NCBI GenBank assembly: GCA_030619215.1
Contig: JAUXBV010000310.1
Location: 1 to 5,174 of the forward strand
DNA length: 5,174 nucleotides
Origin: Fibrobacterota bacterium
Lineage (GTDB): Bacteria; Fibrobacterota; Chitinivibrionia; Chitinivibrionales; JANQEN01
Direction: 5' to 3'
The position numbers and the translations under genes are program-made. Of this stretch, positions 1 to 5,174 are shown one piece after another. The notes beneath the pieces are model-generated. The model did no database searches, was not told where the DNA came from, and was given only the letters and a program-made list of their open reading frames with translations. Every line of letters starts with the position of its first letter. Position 1 is the stretch's first letter.

Positions 1-1128
1 ACCGTCCTCTTTCGATACAGCGCTGTAGCCCCTTGATAAGACCGCTAAAGGGCTCAGTGCCTGCAGTTGTGCAGCGTGCTTTGATAACTGAGCTTTATAA
101 TTTTTCACAATATAGGCAATTGCGCGAACTGAACGTTCGTTAAGCATATCACACTGCTGTCTCGCTTCAGAAACTATATACAAAGCTTTTTTAAATGCCG
201 GATGTCGGGCAATAGCCTTATATGTGTCGTTAGTGGATGTGAAATAGTATTGAATTAATGAAGAGAACCGTTTTGATATCTCTTCAAAATAACGCCTGTT
301 TTCACGCTCATCAGCCACTGCAATTTCTGCTGCTGCGGAAGGCGTCGGCGCCCGTAAATCAGCGGCGAAATCCGACAGGGTAAAGTCGATTTCATGCCCC
401 ACCGCAGAGATTATCGGGATTTCAGACGCGAATACGGCGCGCACAACCCTTTCATCGTTGAACGCCCAGAGGTCTTCAACAGAGCCGCCGCCTCTTCCAA
501 GGATAATACAGTCGCACCGGGCATACTCGTTCATTTCTTTCAGCGCCTTTACTATTTCCAAAGGGGCCTCGCTGCCCTGTACCGGAGTGCTGCGTAAAAT
601 GATGTCTGTTTGCGGGGCGCGCTTTGAAACGACTTTGATAATATCCCTGATTGCAGCACCGCTCTTTGCCGTAATAACACCGAGTGTCTTTACCGTTTCC
701 GGCAGCGGCTTTTTATACTCAGTATCAAAGAGCCCCTCTTCCTTCAGTCTTTCCCTCAGCTTTTCAAATGCCGCAAACTGGGCGCCGATTCCAGTCGGCT
801 GCATTTTATGGACGTCAAGTTGGTAATAGCCTCCCTTTCGGTATACGCGTATGGATGCAATAATTGTAACGGCCATCCCTTCTTCAGGCTCAAAAGGATG
901 TTTTGCCGCAGTTGAGCGCCACATGACAGCAGGGATCTGGCTAAAATTATCCTTAAGGCGAAAGTAGAAATGCCCGCTTGATGCACATTTAAAATTGGAT
1001 ATTTCAGCCTCTGCCCAAACTAAAGTATTTTCGGATTCGATTGCAAAAGCAATACCTTCGTTGATCTGGCTGACCGTGTAAGGCCTTTCACATTCATGTG
1101 GCGGTAGCAGTGGATATATCTCTATCAT
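1..1128 (-). CDS. xseA: Exodeoxyribonuclease VII large subunit (C-terminus cut by window edge)
   Basis: This is the large catalytic subunit of exonuclease VII, which with XseB degrades single-stranded DNA from both ends in repair and recombination. I translated 376 codons from the ATG at 1128 to the window edge with no stop. An N-terminal OB-fold-like DNA-binding region (about residues 15-110) is followed by the nuclease domain, with TAKSGAAIRD (D162), GRGGGSVEDLWAFNDE (R212) and SAVGHEIDFTLSDF (H245, D248). These align in spacing with the known E. coli active-site residues D155, R205, H238 and D241. A long helical stretch follows (about 275-355), then the conserved LSPLAVLSRGYS motif near the usual C-terminus. 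The family is about 400-460 residues, so some 25-80 are missing to the left. The start overlaps the ymdB stop as ATGA, and no good Shine-Dalgarno precedes it, so translation is probably coupled. The TAKSG loop replaces the more usual TSPTG. Confidence 0.97.
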   Translation of the reverse strand, partial: MIEIYPLLPPHECERPYTVSQINEGIAFAIESENTLVWAEAEISNFKCASSGHFYFRLKDNFSQIPAVMWRSTAAKHPFEPEEGMAVTIIASIRVYRKGGYYQLDVHKMQPTGIGAQFAAFEKLRERLKEEGLFDTEYKKPLPETVKTLGVITAKSGAAIRDIIKVVSKRAPQTDIILRSTPVQGSEAPLEIVKALKEMNEYARCDCIILGRGGGSVEDLWAFNDERVVRAVFASEIPIISAVGHEIDFTLSDFAADLRAPTPSAAAEIAVADERENRRYFEEISKRFSSLIQYYFTSTNDTYKAIARHPAFKKALYIVSEARQQCDMLNERSVRAIAYIVKNYKAQLSKHAAQLQALSPLAVLSRGYSAVSKEDG

Positions 1129-1919
1129 GTTTTATAAGTGACCCGCTTGAATATACGTGAAATGGTATTAGCTTTGCCTGAGCTATCATCAATATCCAGG
1201 ACAACGGCATTAAACATTGGCCCTTCGGTTGCAGGTTCAAAGCGTATATGCGACTGGTACAGGTATTTTTGAAGGATGGTTTCCAGCTTCATGCCTATTG
1301 CGGATTTTTCCGGGCCGGTCATTCCGACATCGGAGATGAAGGCCGTACCCTTGGGGAGGATTCGCTCGTCTGCTGTCTGAACATGGGTATGGGTTCCCAA
1401 AACAGCGCTGACCTTCCCGTCTAAATAATTTGCCAGGCATATTTTTTCACTGGTAGCCTCAGCATGAAAATCGACAATGATAATCGGGGTTTGCCTGGCT
1501 ATATATTCTACCGCTGCCATGCCGGTTTTGAATGGGCAGAGCAGGTTTTCGTCCACAAAGGTGCGCCCCTGGAGGCTGATTATCCCTATCTTCCTGCCGT
1601 CGGAAAGCGGATAAATTGTTTTCCCAGTGCCTTTCGTCTCATTATGAAGGTTTAATGGGCGAAGCAGGTATTTAACAGGAGGAGAGGAGTTATAAATCTC
1701 CATGTCATACATGGAGTGGTTTCCCCCGGTAATGACCTGTACTCCATATTTATGCAGCTTTTTTACTATGTTTCTCGTTATACCCCTGCCGCCGGCTACA
1801 TTTTCTCCATTTGCAATACAGACATCGATGTTGTTCTCTTTCGAAATATCTTCCAGGTTCTCTGCGAGAATCCTGCGCCCGGTACTGCCAAAAAGATCAC
1901 CTATAAAAAGTATTCGCAT
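1125..1919 (-). CDS. ymdB: YmdB-family (TIGR00282) metallophosphoesterase
   Basis: A 264-residue dinuclear-metal phosphodiesterase, the usual family length. Metal-ligand motifs are visible in order: IGDLFGSTGR (D8), NGEN (E39, N40), GGNH (N67, H68), DFHAEATSEK (H152) and GTHTHVQTADERILP (H177, H179), followed by the family signature SDVGMTGP. In Bacillus subtilis the homologue hydrolyses cyclic nucleotide monophosphates in vitro and influences biofilm and motility decisions; the substrate here is not known. It is cytosolic, with no signal peptide or membrane segment. It begins six bases after the rny stop and has no convincing Shine-Dalgarno, and it overlaps xseA by four bases, so coupled translation from rny is likely. 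The rny-ymdB pairing is also found in B. subtilis. An oddity is that the segment after GNH reads SMYDMEI instead of the common TWDKKEI, although the metal ligands are intact. Confidence 0.96.
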   Translation of the reverse strand: MRILFIGDLFGSTGRRILAENLEDISKENNIDVCIANGENVAGGRGITRNIVKKLHKYGVQVITGGNHSMYDMEIYNSSPPVKYLLRPLNLHNETKGTGKTIYPLSDGRKIGIISLQGRTFVDENLLCPFKTGMAAVEYIARQTPIIIVDFHAEATSEKICLANYLDGKVSAVLGTHTHVQTADERILPKGTAFISDVGMTGPEKSAIGMKLETILQKYLYQSHIRFEPATEGPMFNAVVLDIDDSSGKANTISRIFKRVTYKT

Positions 1920-1925
1920 AGTTTT

Positions 1926-3503
1926 TTACTTTGCGTATTCGGTGTAACGGATTTCCCGTATTGTCGTCACCTTAATCTGGCCGGGATATTCCATTTCACC
2001 CTGAATTTTCTGAGAAATCTGCATTGCCAGCTCTTCCGCTTCCGCATCTGAGATGTGATCCGGTTCAACCATAACCCTGATTTCGCGCCCTGCCTGAATT
2101 ACATACGACTTGCCGACCCCTTTAAATGAATCAGCTATCTCTTCCAGTTTTGACAGCCGATTGACATAGTTGGTGAGTGTTTCCTTTCGTACACCCGGAC
2201 GCGAGCTTGATATTGTATCGGCAGCCTGGACAATAACCGGATATATCGAAGTCGCAGTAACATCCTCATGGTGGGCGGCAACCGAGTTACAGATAATTTC
2301 GTTTTCTCCGTATTTACCCGCCAGCTCAGCTCCCAGCTCGGAATGGGTACCTTCAATTTCGCGGTCAATGGATTTACCGATATCATGGAGCAGGCCGGCC
2401 CTGACAGCCACCTTGGGATCGAAACCGAGTTCGGAAGCAATTATACCGGAGAGGATTGCCACCTCATTACTGTGCTGAAGTACGTTCTGGCCGTAGGAGG
2501 TACGGTATTTCAGCCGTCCGAGCATTTCCACCAGCTTTGGCTTTAAGCCGTGTACGTCAAGGTCATACAAGATCTCTTCGGCAGCCTCTTTCATCTTTTT
2601 CTTCAACTCCTCCTCGCTCTTGGCAATCAACTCTTCGATTCGCCCCGGATGAATTCTTCCGTCGGATATCAGTTTTTCAAGGGCTATTCTGGCCACTTCT
2701 CTGCGGATAGGATTAAAGCTGGAAAGAATAACCGCTTCGGGGGTATCATCAACAATCACATCAATACCGGTTGCCTCCTCAAATGCGCGGATATTCCTGC
2801 CTTCCCGCCCGATTATTCTCCCTTTCATTTCATCGTTAGGCAGGTGGACAACCGATACGGTCGATTCAACGGTTGTGTCCGCAGCGGATCGCTGAATTGC
2901 ATGAAGGATGATTTCGCGCGCTTCTTTATCCGCCTCTTCAAGTGCATTGTCCTTTTTTTCTTTTATCAACTGGGCGCACTCATAGCGAACCTGATTCTCA
3001 AGGTTTTCAAGCAGGACCTTTTTTGCTTCCTCTTCCGTCATATGGGCGACCCTTTCCAGCTTGTCATTCTGCAATTTGACAAGGCGGGTGAGCTCCGTAT
3101 CCTTTGAGCGTAGGGTCTTTTCCTTGCTGTTAAGGAAGCTTTCCCGTGCGGTAAATTCAGTTTCACGTTTGGTTATAATGTCGCCCCGGTTTTTCAGCTC
3201 AATACTCAGCTCTTTCAGCCTTTGCTGCTCGGCACGAATCATTTCCTTTTTTTCTGCAACCTCCCGTTCAAATTTGGTTTTCACTATAAACCATTCATCT
3301 TTTGCTTCCAAAATGGCGGTTTTCTTAGATAACTCCGCCTCTTTCCTTGCTTTGTCAAGAATTAACTCCGCCTCTTTTTTAGCATCCCCTTCTTTCTTTT
3401 CAGCATATTTCCGGTCAACAATGGAACGCCAGAAATAGCCGATTAACAGTGCGCTTCCCGTAATGGCTACGCCTATTAAACCTATTATCAATCCGCTGTT
3501 CAT
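1926..3503 (-). CDS. rny: Ribonuclease Y
   Basis: A membrane-anchored endoribonuclease that initiates mRNA decay. At 525 residues it is close to the usual 510-530. An N-terminal membrane helix (about residues 4-25) is followed by a long charged coiled coil rich in Lys and Glu (about 30-205). A KH RNA-binding domain carries GRIIGREGRNIRAFE (228-242). An HD domain contains QHS (H344), LLHDIGK (H373, D374), AAHHEDV (H411, H412) and QAADTIS (D429), so the expected metal ligands are present. The C-terminal domain ends in IREIRYTEYAK, a typical ending for the family. The start is the ATG at 3503, fixed by a strong GGGAGG site upstream and by the membrane helix that begins at once. It is the first gene of an apparent rny-ymdB-xseA operon and probably has its own promoter. 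The coiled-coil segment is the least conserved part. Confidence 0.98.
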   Translation of the reverse strand: MNSGLIIGLIGVAITGSALLIGYFWRSIVDRKYAEKKEGDAKKEAELILDKARKEAELSKKTAILEAKDEWFIVKTKFEREVAEKKEMIRAEQQRLKELSIELKNRGDIITKRETEFTARESFLNSKEKTLRSKDTELTRLVKLQNDKLERVAHMTEEEAKKVLLENLENQVRYECAQLIKEKKDNALEEADKEAREIILHAIQRSAADTTVESTVSVVHLPNDEMKGRIIGREGRNIRAFEEATGIDVIVDDTPEAVILSSFNPIRREVARIALEKLISDGRIHPGRIEELIAKSEEELKKKMKEAAEEILYDLDVHGLKPKLVEMLGRLKYRTSYGQNVLQHSNEVAILSGIIASELGFDPKVAVRAGLLHDIGKSIDREIEGTHSELGAELAGKYGENEIICNSVAAHHEDVTATSIYPVIVQAADTISSSRPGVRKETLTNYVNRLSKLEEIADSFKGVGKSYVIQAGREIRVMVEPDHISDAEAEELAMQISQKIQGEMEYPGQIKVTTIREIRYTEYAK

Positions 3504-3507
3504 AAGT

Positions 3508-3514
3508 TCCTCCC
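3508..3514 (-). promoter_or_regulatory. Strong Shine-Dalgarno of rny
   Basis: The minus strand reads GGGAGGAACTTATG, with the purine core about five bases before the ATG. It is the best ribosome binding site in the three-gene operon. The two downstream genes lack one, which suggests ribosomes load here and are passed on by coupling. Confidence 0.85.
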
Positions 3515-3553
3515 AGGTACTATTTCAATTGTTAGCATGTTCATATATAAAAA

Positions 3554-3582
3554 ATTATAAATTATTTCCACATTTGTATTAA
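3554..3582 (-). promoter_or_regulatory. Candidate sigma-70-type promoter for rny-ymdB-xseA
   Basis: On the minus strand a perfect TATAAT (3554-3559) is preceded, after 17 bases, by TTAATA (3577-3582), which matches 4 of 6 bases of the -35 consensus. Transcription would start near 3547 and give a leader of about 44 bases with the rny Shine-Dalgarno inside it. The surrounding 60 bases are only about 18% GC, so a chance -10 match is possible. If real, it separates rny expression from zapA and from the RNA-like stretch upstream. Confidence 0.5.
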
Positions 3583-3600
3583 TACTGCTGTAAGCAAATT

Positions 3601-3760
3601 TAAAGACGCCCAGGATATTGGAATACCGGCTATTACTTTAGTCCTTTAGCCCTTCAGGGTTTCAACACCCCATCTTGACAATAACAACTGCCGGGCATGT
3701 GCTCGAAAGTAACTATAGTAGAATACTTAGAGGCGGGTGCTTCCGTGTGCGGAGGGGGAG
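3601..3760 (-). ncRNA. Candidate structured RNA between zapA and rny (6S RNA position)
   Basis: No credible coding frame exists here, yet GC is 45-50% against about 18% in the 60 bases beside it, as expected for a structured RNA. Seen on the minus strand: AAAGTAATAG (3630-3639) pairs with CTATAGTTACTTT (3706-3718), ten pairs with a three-base bulge. Outside it GTATT/AATAT (3722-3726 with 3615-3619) and CGCCT/GGGCG (3731-3735 with 3607-3611) extend a rod-like fold. Inside, a GGGT-GTTGAA-ACCC hairpin (3657-3670) forms. A competing fold uses GCCCGG with CCTGGGC (3691-3696 with 3608-3614), TATTG with CAATA (3679-3683 with 3616-3620) and a GGCTA/TAGCC hairpin (3628-3651). Known context: 6S RNA lies directly downstream of zapA in E. 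coli and many other bacteria, and is a rod with a central bubble. I could not match conserved 6S bases with certainty. A leader element for rny is the main alternative. Ends and strand are approximate. Confidence 0.42.
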
Positions 3761-3782
3761 GTTGTTTATAAGGATTTTACAT

Positions 3783-4094
3783 TTATCTCGTTTTGCCGTT
3801 TAATACCGTTTCTATTTTTTGGTCAAGGCCGCTTACTTTTGCCTTTAGATCGCTCAGTTGTTTCTGAGCTTCTTTGCATTTTTCCTTATACTCTTCCAAC
3901 TCTCCTGCAATATTTAACGCCGATAGAACCGCAATTTTTGCATCATCCCTGATGGAGCTGTTTTTCTTCAGTTCCATCATCTTTTCATTGACAAAATCTG
4001 CGATCCGTTTTGTAATTTCTATATCAACATCAGCTTTAATGGAATATTCATTGCCGCATATATTGACACGCACACTATCGCCAGTCGAACCCAT
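3783..4094 (-). CDS. zapA: Cell division protein ZapA
   Basis: A 103-residue protein of the ZapA family, which binds and cross-links FtsZ filaments at the division site. The N-terminal globular head (about residues 8-64) shows the family pattern: VRVNICGNEYSIKADVD, then a helix with IADFVNEKMMEL, then DAKIAVLSALNIAGEL. Residues 66-98 form a Lys/Glu-rich coiled coil used for dimer and tetramer formation. Length is normal (about 90-110). The ATG at 4094 is preceded by CGGGGGATAA, an acceptable Shine-Dalgarno. It lies 37 bases after zapB on the same strand with no separate promoter apparent, so the two are probably cotranscribed. Its presence implies FtsZ-based division, although FtsZ itself is not in the window. 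Confidence 0.93.
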   Translation of the reverse strand: MGSTGDSVRVNICGNEYSIKADVDIEITKRIADFVNEKMMELKKNSSIRDDAKIAVLSALNIAGELEEYKEKCKEAQKQLSDLKAKVSGLDQKIETVLNGKTR

Positions 4095-4107
4095 TTATCC
4101 CCCGAGA

Positions 4108-4121
4108 TGACATATATGTCA
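4108..4121. repeat. Perfect 14-bp palindrome in the zapB-zapA spacer
   Basis: TGACATATATGTCA is identical on both strands and sits in the 37-base gap between the zapB stop and the zapA Shine-Dalgarno. As DNA it looks like a site for a dimeric regulator; as RNA it could only form a weak hairpin, since no loop is left after perfect pairing. No partner copy is seen elsewhere in the window. The function is unknown. Confidence 0.55.
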
Positions 4122-4131
4122 ACTTTAAAGG

Positions 4132-4374
4132 TTATTCTACAGTTTCGAGCTTGGTTATAACTTCTTTAATCTTTTGAGCAACAGTATCCAGTTGAGCCCG
4201 GCTGTTCAATGAATCATCCTTTATACTTTCCGATTCATTTTTCAGGGTACTATTTTCCTGTTCCAATTGCTGGATTCTGCTGTTTATTTCTTTGTTTTCG
4301 TTCCTTGCTTTTTGAAGTGAATCAATTAATTTATCTACTTTATTTTCAAGTTCATTAATAAATTCAAGCGGCAC
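4132..4374 (-). CDS. zapB: ZapB-like coiled-coil cell division protein
   Basis: An 80-residue, entirely helical and strongly charged protein with heptad-like spacing of Leu, Ile and Val throughout (for example LENKVDKLIDSL and INSRIQQLEQENSTLKNE). It matches E. coli ZapB (81 residues) in size and character. ZapB binds ZapA and links the Z-ring to the nucleoid side. Short coiled coils carry little specific signal, so the assignment rests largely on its position just upstream of zapA on the same strand. The start is GTG at 4374, chosen because AAAGGAG lies six bases upstream; the protein then begins MPLEFINELE. There is no membrane segment or signal peptide. It is the first gene after a strong promoter and a leader of about 150 bases. 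It could also be called an uncharacterised coiled-coil protein. Confidence 0.72.
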   Translation of the reverse strand: MPLEFINELENKVDKLIDSLQKARNENKEINSRIQQLEQENSTLKNESESIKDDSLNSRAQLDTVAQKIKEVITKLETVE

Positions 4375-4380
4375 TAAAAT

Positions 4381-4387
4381 CTCCTTT
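4381..4387 (-). promoter_or_regulatory. Shine-Dalgarno that fixes the GTG start of zapB
   Basis: The minus strand reads AAAGGAGATTTTAGTG, a near-perfect ribosome binding site six bases before GTG. It selects the GTG at 4374; there is no nearer ATG in this frame. Confidence 0.85.
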
Positions 4388-4402
4388 TTATTTCAATTAT
4401 GT

Positions 4403-4417
4403 TAAAGGTCTCCTTTA
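4403..4417 (-). promoter_or_regulatory. Short hairpin carrying an SD-like sequence in the zapB leader
   Basis: TAAAGG-AGA-CCTTTA forms a six-pair stem with a three-base loop about 30 bases upstream of the zapB start. It includes an extra AAAGGAG identical to the true Shine-Dalgarno, but no start codon follows at a usable distance. It could be a decoy or part of a leader structure, or chance in AT-rich DNA. Confidence 0.35.
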
Positions 4418-4533
4418 GATAAAAATAATAATCGTAATAAAATGCAATCTCTTATGGATTTATAGTTATTTCCTCCTATTAAGAAAATAACCCATTATTT
4501 GAACAATGACAATGATCTTTTTAGAATAGTTTA

Positions 4534-4563
4534 ATAATATTATAAAATCAATGGTTCTGTCAA
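4534..4563 (-). promoter_or_regulatory. Sigma-70-type promoter of zapB-zapA
   Basis: A perfect TTGACA (4558-4563) is followed after 18 bases by TATTAT (4534-4539) on the minus strand, 11 of 12 bases matching consensus. Transcription would start near 4527, leaving a leader of about 150 bases before the GTG. It is the best promoter in the window. An overlapping TATAAT also lies nearby but with only a 13-base spacer. Confidence 0.7.
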
Positions 4564-4693
4564 ATGGTTTTTCCGATATATTAAATTTCTTCTAATTCAA
4601 TACCATAAATAGTACGGATTTTTTTAGTTATTATTAATCTTTAAGTATTCGGGATATGAAAAATGTGTGAATTAGTAATTTGTATCTGCGATT

Positions 4694-4733
4694 TGTTTTG
4701 CCCTCCGCAGTTTTTAGCGTAGGAGGGGAATTT
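4694..4733 (+). repeat. Dispersed GC-rich repeat, short copy
   Basis: A 40-base element starting TGTTTTGCCCTCCGC and ending TTAGCGTAGGAGGGGAATTT. CCCTCC (4701-4706) pairs with GGAGGG (4722-4727), forming a hairpin with the TTTTTA loop region. An alternative hairpin uses AGGGG (4724-4728) with CCCCT (4736-4740). Both ends match the longer copy at 4812-4902 (13 of 15 and 17 of 20 bases). It stands out as GC-rich in AT-rich surroundings. No transposase is nearby. Confidence 0.6.
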
Positions 4734-4762
4734 ACCCCCTTGATTAATAATCTATGGTATTT

Positions 4763-4802
4763 AATTGTGATTTGGAATTTGGGATTTATTTGTCATTTGG
4801 TG
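4763..4802 (+). repeat. Low-complexity ATTTGG mini-repeat
   Basis: ATTTGG or ATTTGT recurs at 4770, 4777, 4788 and 4795, spaced seven to eleven bases apart, between the two copies of the GC-rich repeat. The same word begins again near 4691 in front of the short copy. It is a degenerate, slippage-prone tract and is not coding. Confidence 0.5.
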
Positions 4803-4811
4803 CTTTTATAT

Positions 4812-4902
4812 TGCTTTGTCCTCCGCTTGCTTCCGCACACGCTTCAGCGACGCGGAGTAGCTTTAGCGGAGCGGAGAAGCTGTTAGCGAAGGGGGAGAAT
4901 TT
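4812..4902 (+). repeat. Dispersed GC-rich repeat, long copy with tandem 19-bp units
   Basis: It shares its left end (TGCTTTGTCCTCCGC) and right end (TTAGCGAAGGGGGAGAATTT) with the copy at 4694-4733, but has 51 extra bases between them. The interior holds three imperfect tandem units of 19-21 bases at 4841-4859, 4860-4878 and 4879-4899, with core GCTTYAGCG..GCGGAG; the first two agree at 15 of 19 positions. CTCCGC (4821-4826) can pair with GCGGAG at 4852-4857 or 4871-4876, so several hairpins are possible. It resembles a small non-autonomous palindromic element. No coding capacity or transposase is visible. Confidence 0.6.
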
Positions 4903-5087
4903 TCTTATCTCCCTGGCTTTACACAAAATAAATTTCATGTTCCTTTTCAAAATGGCATTTAGTATAATCAAGTATCAATAATAATACGCATAATGTGAAA
5001 ACTTATAAATTATTTAAAACAAAGGTTAAACTTATTTTACAGAAAACTTGAATTATTATTAATTATAGGTAAAAAGGTTCTACTTTT

Positions 5088-5118
5088 TTGTTTAATATTG
5101 ATGTTTTGTTGGTATAAC
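5088..5118 (+). promoter_or_regulatory. Candidate extended -10 promoter of a right-edge gene
   Basis: TG-G-TATAAC (5110-5118) is an extended -10 element on the plus strand. TTGTTT (5088-5093) could serve as a weak -35 with a 19-base spacer. Transcription would begin near 5124, followed by a GAGGAG site at 5140-5145. The arrangement is coherent, but each part is weak alone in AT-rich DNA. Confidence 0.4.
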
Positions 5119-5157
5119 CTTGCAATAGTAGGACATACCGAGGAGATTTTTTAAAAG

Positions 5158-5174
5158 ATGTGTGTGTTAAAAAC
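5158..5174 (+). CDS. Probable start of a gene leaving the window (unidentified)
   Basis: ATG at 5158 opens a frame (M C V L K, then the window ends). GAGGAG lies 12 bases upstream, somewhat farther than usual, with no ATG, GTG or TTG in between, and a candidate promoter sits in front. Five codons cannot identify a product. It would be divergent from zapB. The call rests only on the start signals and may be wrong. Confidence 0.38.

Larger units (their letters stand above)
4564..5087. other. Gene-free AT-rich spacer between divergent units
   Basis: More than 500 bases without a credible coding frame. The short frames that exist cross the repeats and have no sensible composition or ribosome binding site. 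It contains two copies of a GC-rich repeat (annotated separately), a low-complexity ATTTGG stretch between them, and otherwise AT-rich DNA. A TATAAT at 4963-4968 (plus strand) lacks a good -35. No tRNA, rRNA or CRISPR array is seen. Confidence 0.7.

Noticed and set aside
2135..3438. Several open frames antisense to or out of frame with rny
   Set aside because: They are shadows of the strongly supported rny reading frame and show no family motifs.
3652..3697. A 14-codon minus-strand frame starting MPGSCYC inside the RNA candidate
   Set aside because: It has no Shine-Dalgarno and is very short; structure explains the region better.
3601..3700. Resemblance to a cyclic-di-GMP (GEMM) riboswitch in GGCTAAAGG...ATAGCCGG
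   Set aside because: The GACGCAAAGC core and the first helix are missing; only a few bases of the second half look similar.
4680..4981. Overlapping short frames across the right-hand spacer on both strands
   Set aside because: They run over the repeats and the low-complexity ATTTGG tract, lack convincing ribosome binding sites and have unnatural composition.
3554..5014. Shared AT-rich words such as TATAAATTATTT near 3556 and 5004
   Set aside because: Matches of this length are expected by chance in DNA this AT-rich.
5109..5125. Sigma-54-like sequence TTGG...TTGCA on the plus strand
   Set aside because: The spacing between GG and GC is nine bases, not the strict ten, and the rest of the consensus is absent.

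Overview
The window is a housekeeping stretch of a bacterial chromosome. Nearly all recognisable genes lie on the minus strand. Read in the direction of transcription (right to left) they are: a ZapB-like coiled-coil protein, ZapA, a GC-raised intergenic stretch that looks like a structured RNA, ribonuclease Y (rny), the YmdB-type metallophosphoesterase, and the large subunit of exonuclease VII (xseA, cut by the left edge).

The organism cannot be named with certainty. Coding DNA has moderate GC and the spacers are very AT-rich. A ZapA/ZapB pair next to rny-ymdB-xseA fits Gram-negative-type, deep-branching lineages (for example Desulfobacterota, Nitrospirota, Omnitrophota or Planctomycetota-like genomes) better than Firmicutes or Gammaproteobacteria. 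The degenerate ATTTGG repeats and CTCCGC/TTAGCG elements on the right are the sort of intergenic repeat seen in environmental genomes; that is an impression, not a match.

Layout: 1-1128 xseA (partial); 1125-1919 ymdB, with an ATGA overlap to xseA; 1926-3503 rny, six bases from ymdB. These three look like one translationally coupled operon. It has a strong Shine-Dalgarno before rny and a plausible promoter around 3554-3582. At 3601-3760 lies a non-coding stretch of 45-50% GC flanked by very AT-rich DNA. It can form long-range stems and sits immediately downstream of zapA, where 6S RNA is found in many bacteria. Next come 3783-4094 zapA and 4132-4374 zapB, the latter with a GTG start, a strong Shine-Dalgarno and a near-consensus TTGACA promoter about 150 bases upstream. 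From 4564 to about 5087 I see no gene, only two related repeat copies, a short tandem array and a low-complexity stretch. At the right edge an extended -10 promoter, a GAGGAG site and an ATG suggest that a plus-strand gene begins and runs out of the window.

Functionally, zapB-zapA are septum (Z-ring) accessory factors. rny-ymdB-xseA combine a membrane-bound endoribonuclease that initiates mRNA decay, a phosphodiesterase whose Bacillus homologue acts on cyclic nucleotides, and a single-strand DNA exonuclease subunit. No defence system, phage or new enzyme cluster is evident. The most interesting unexplained part is the structured spacer between zapA and rny.
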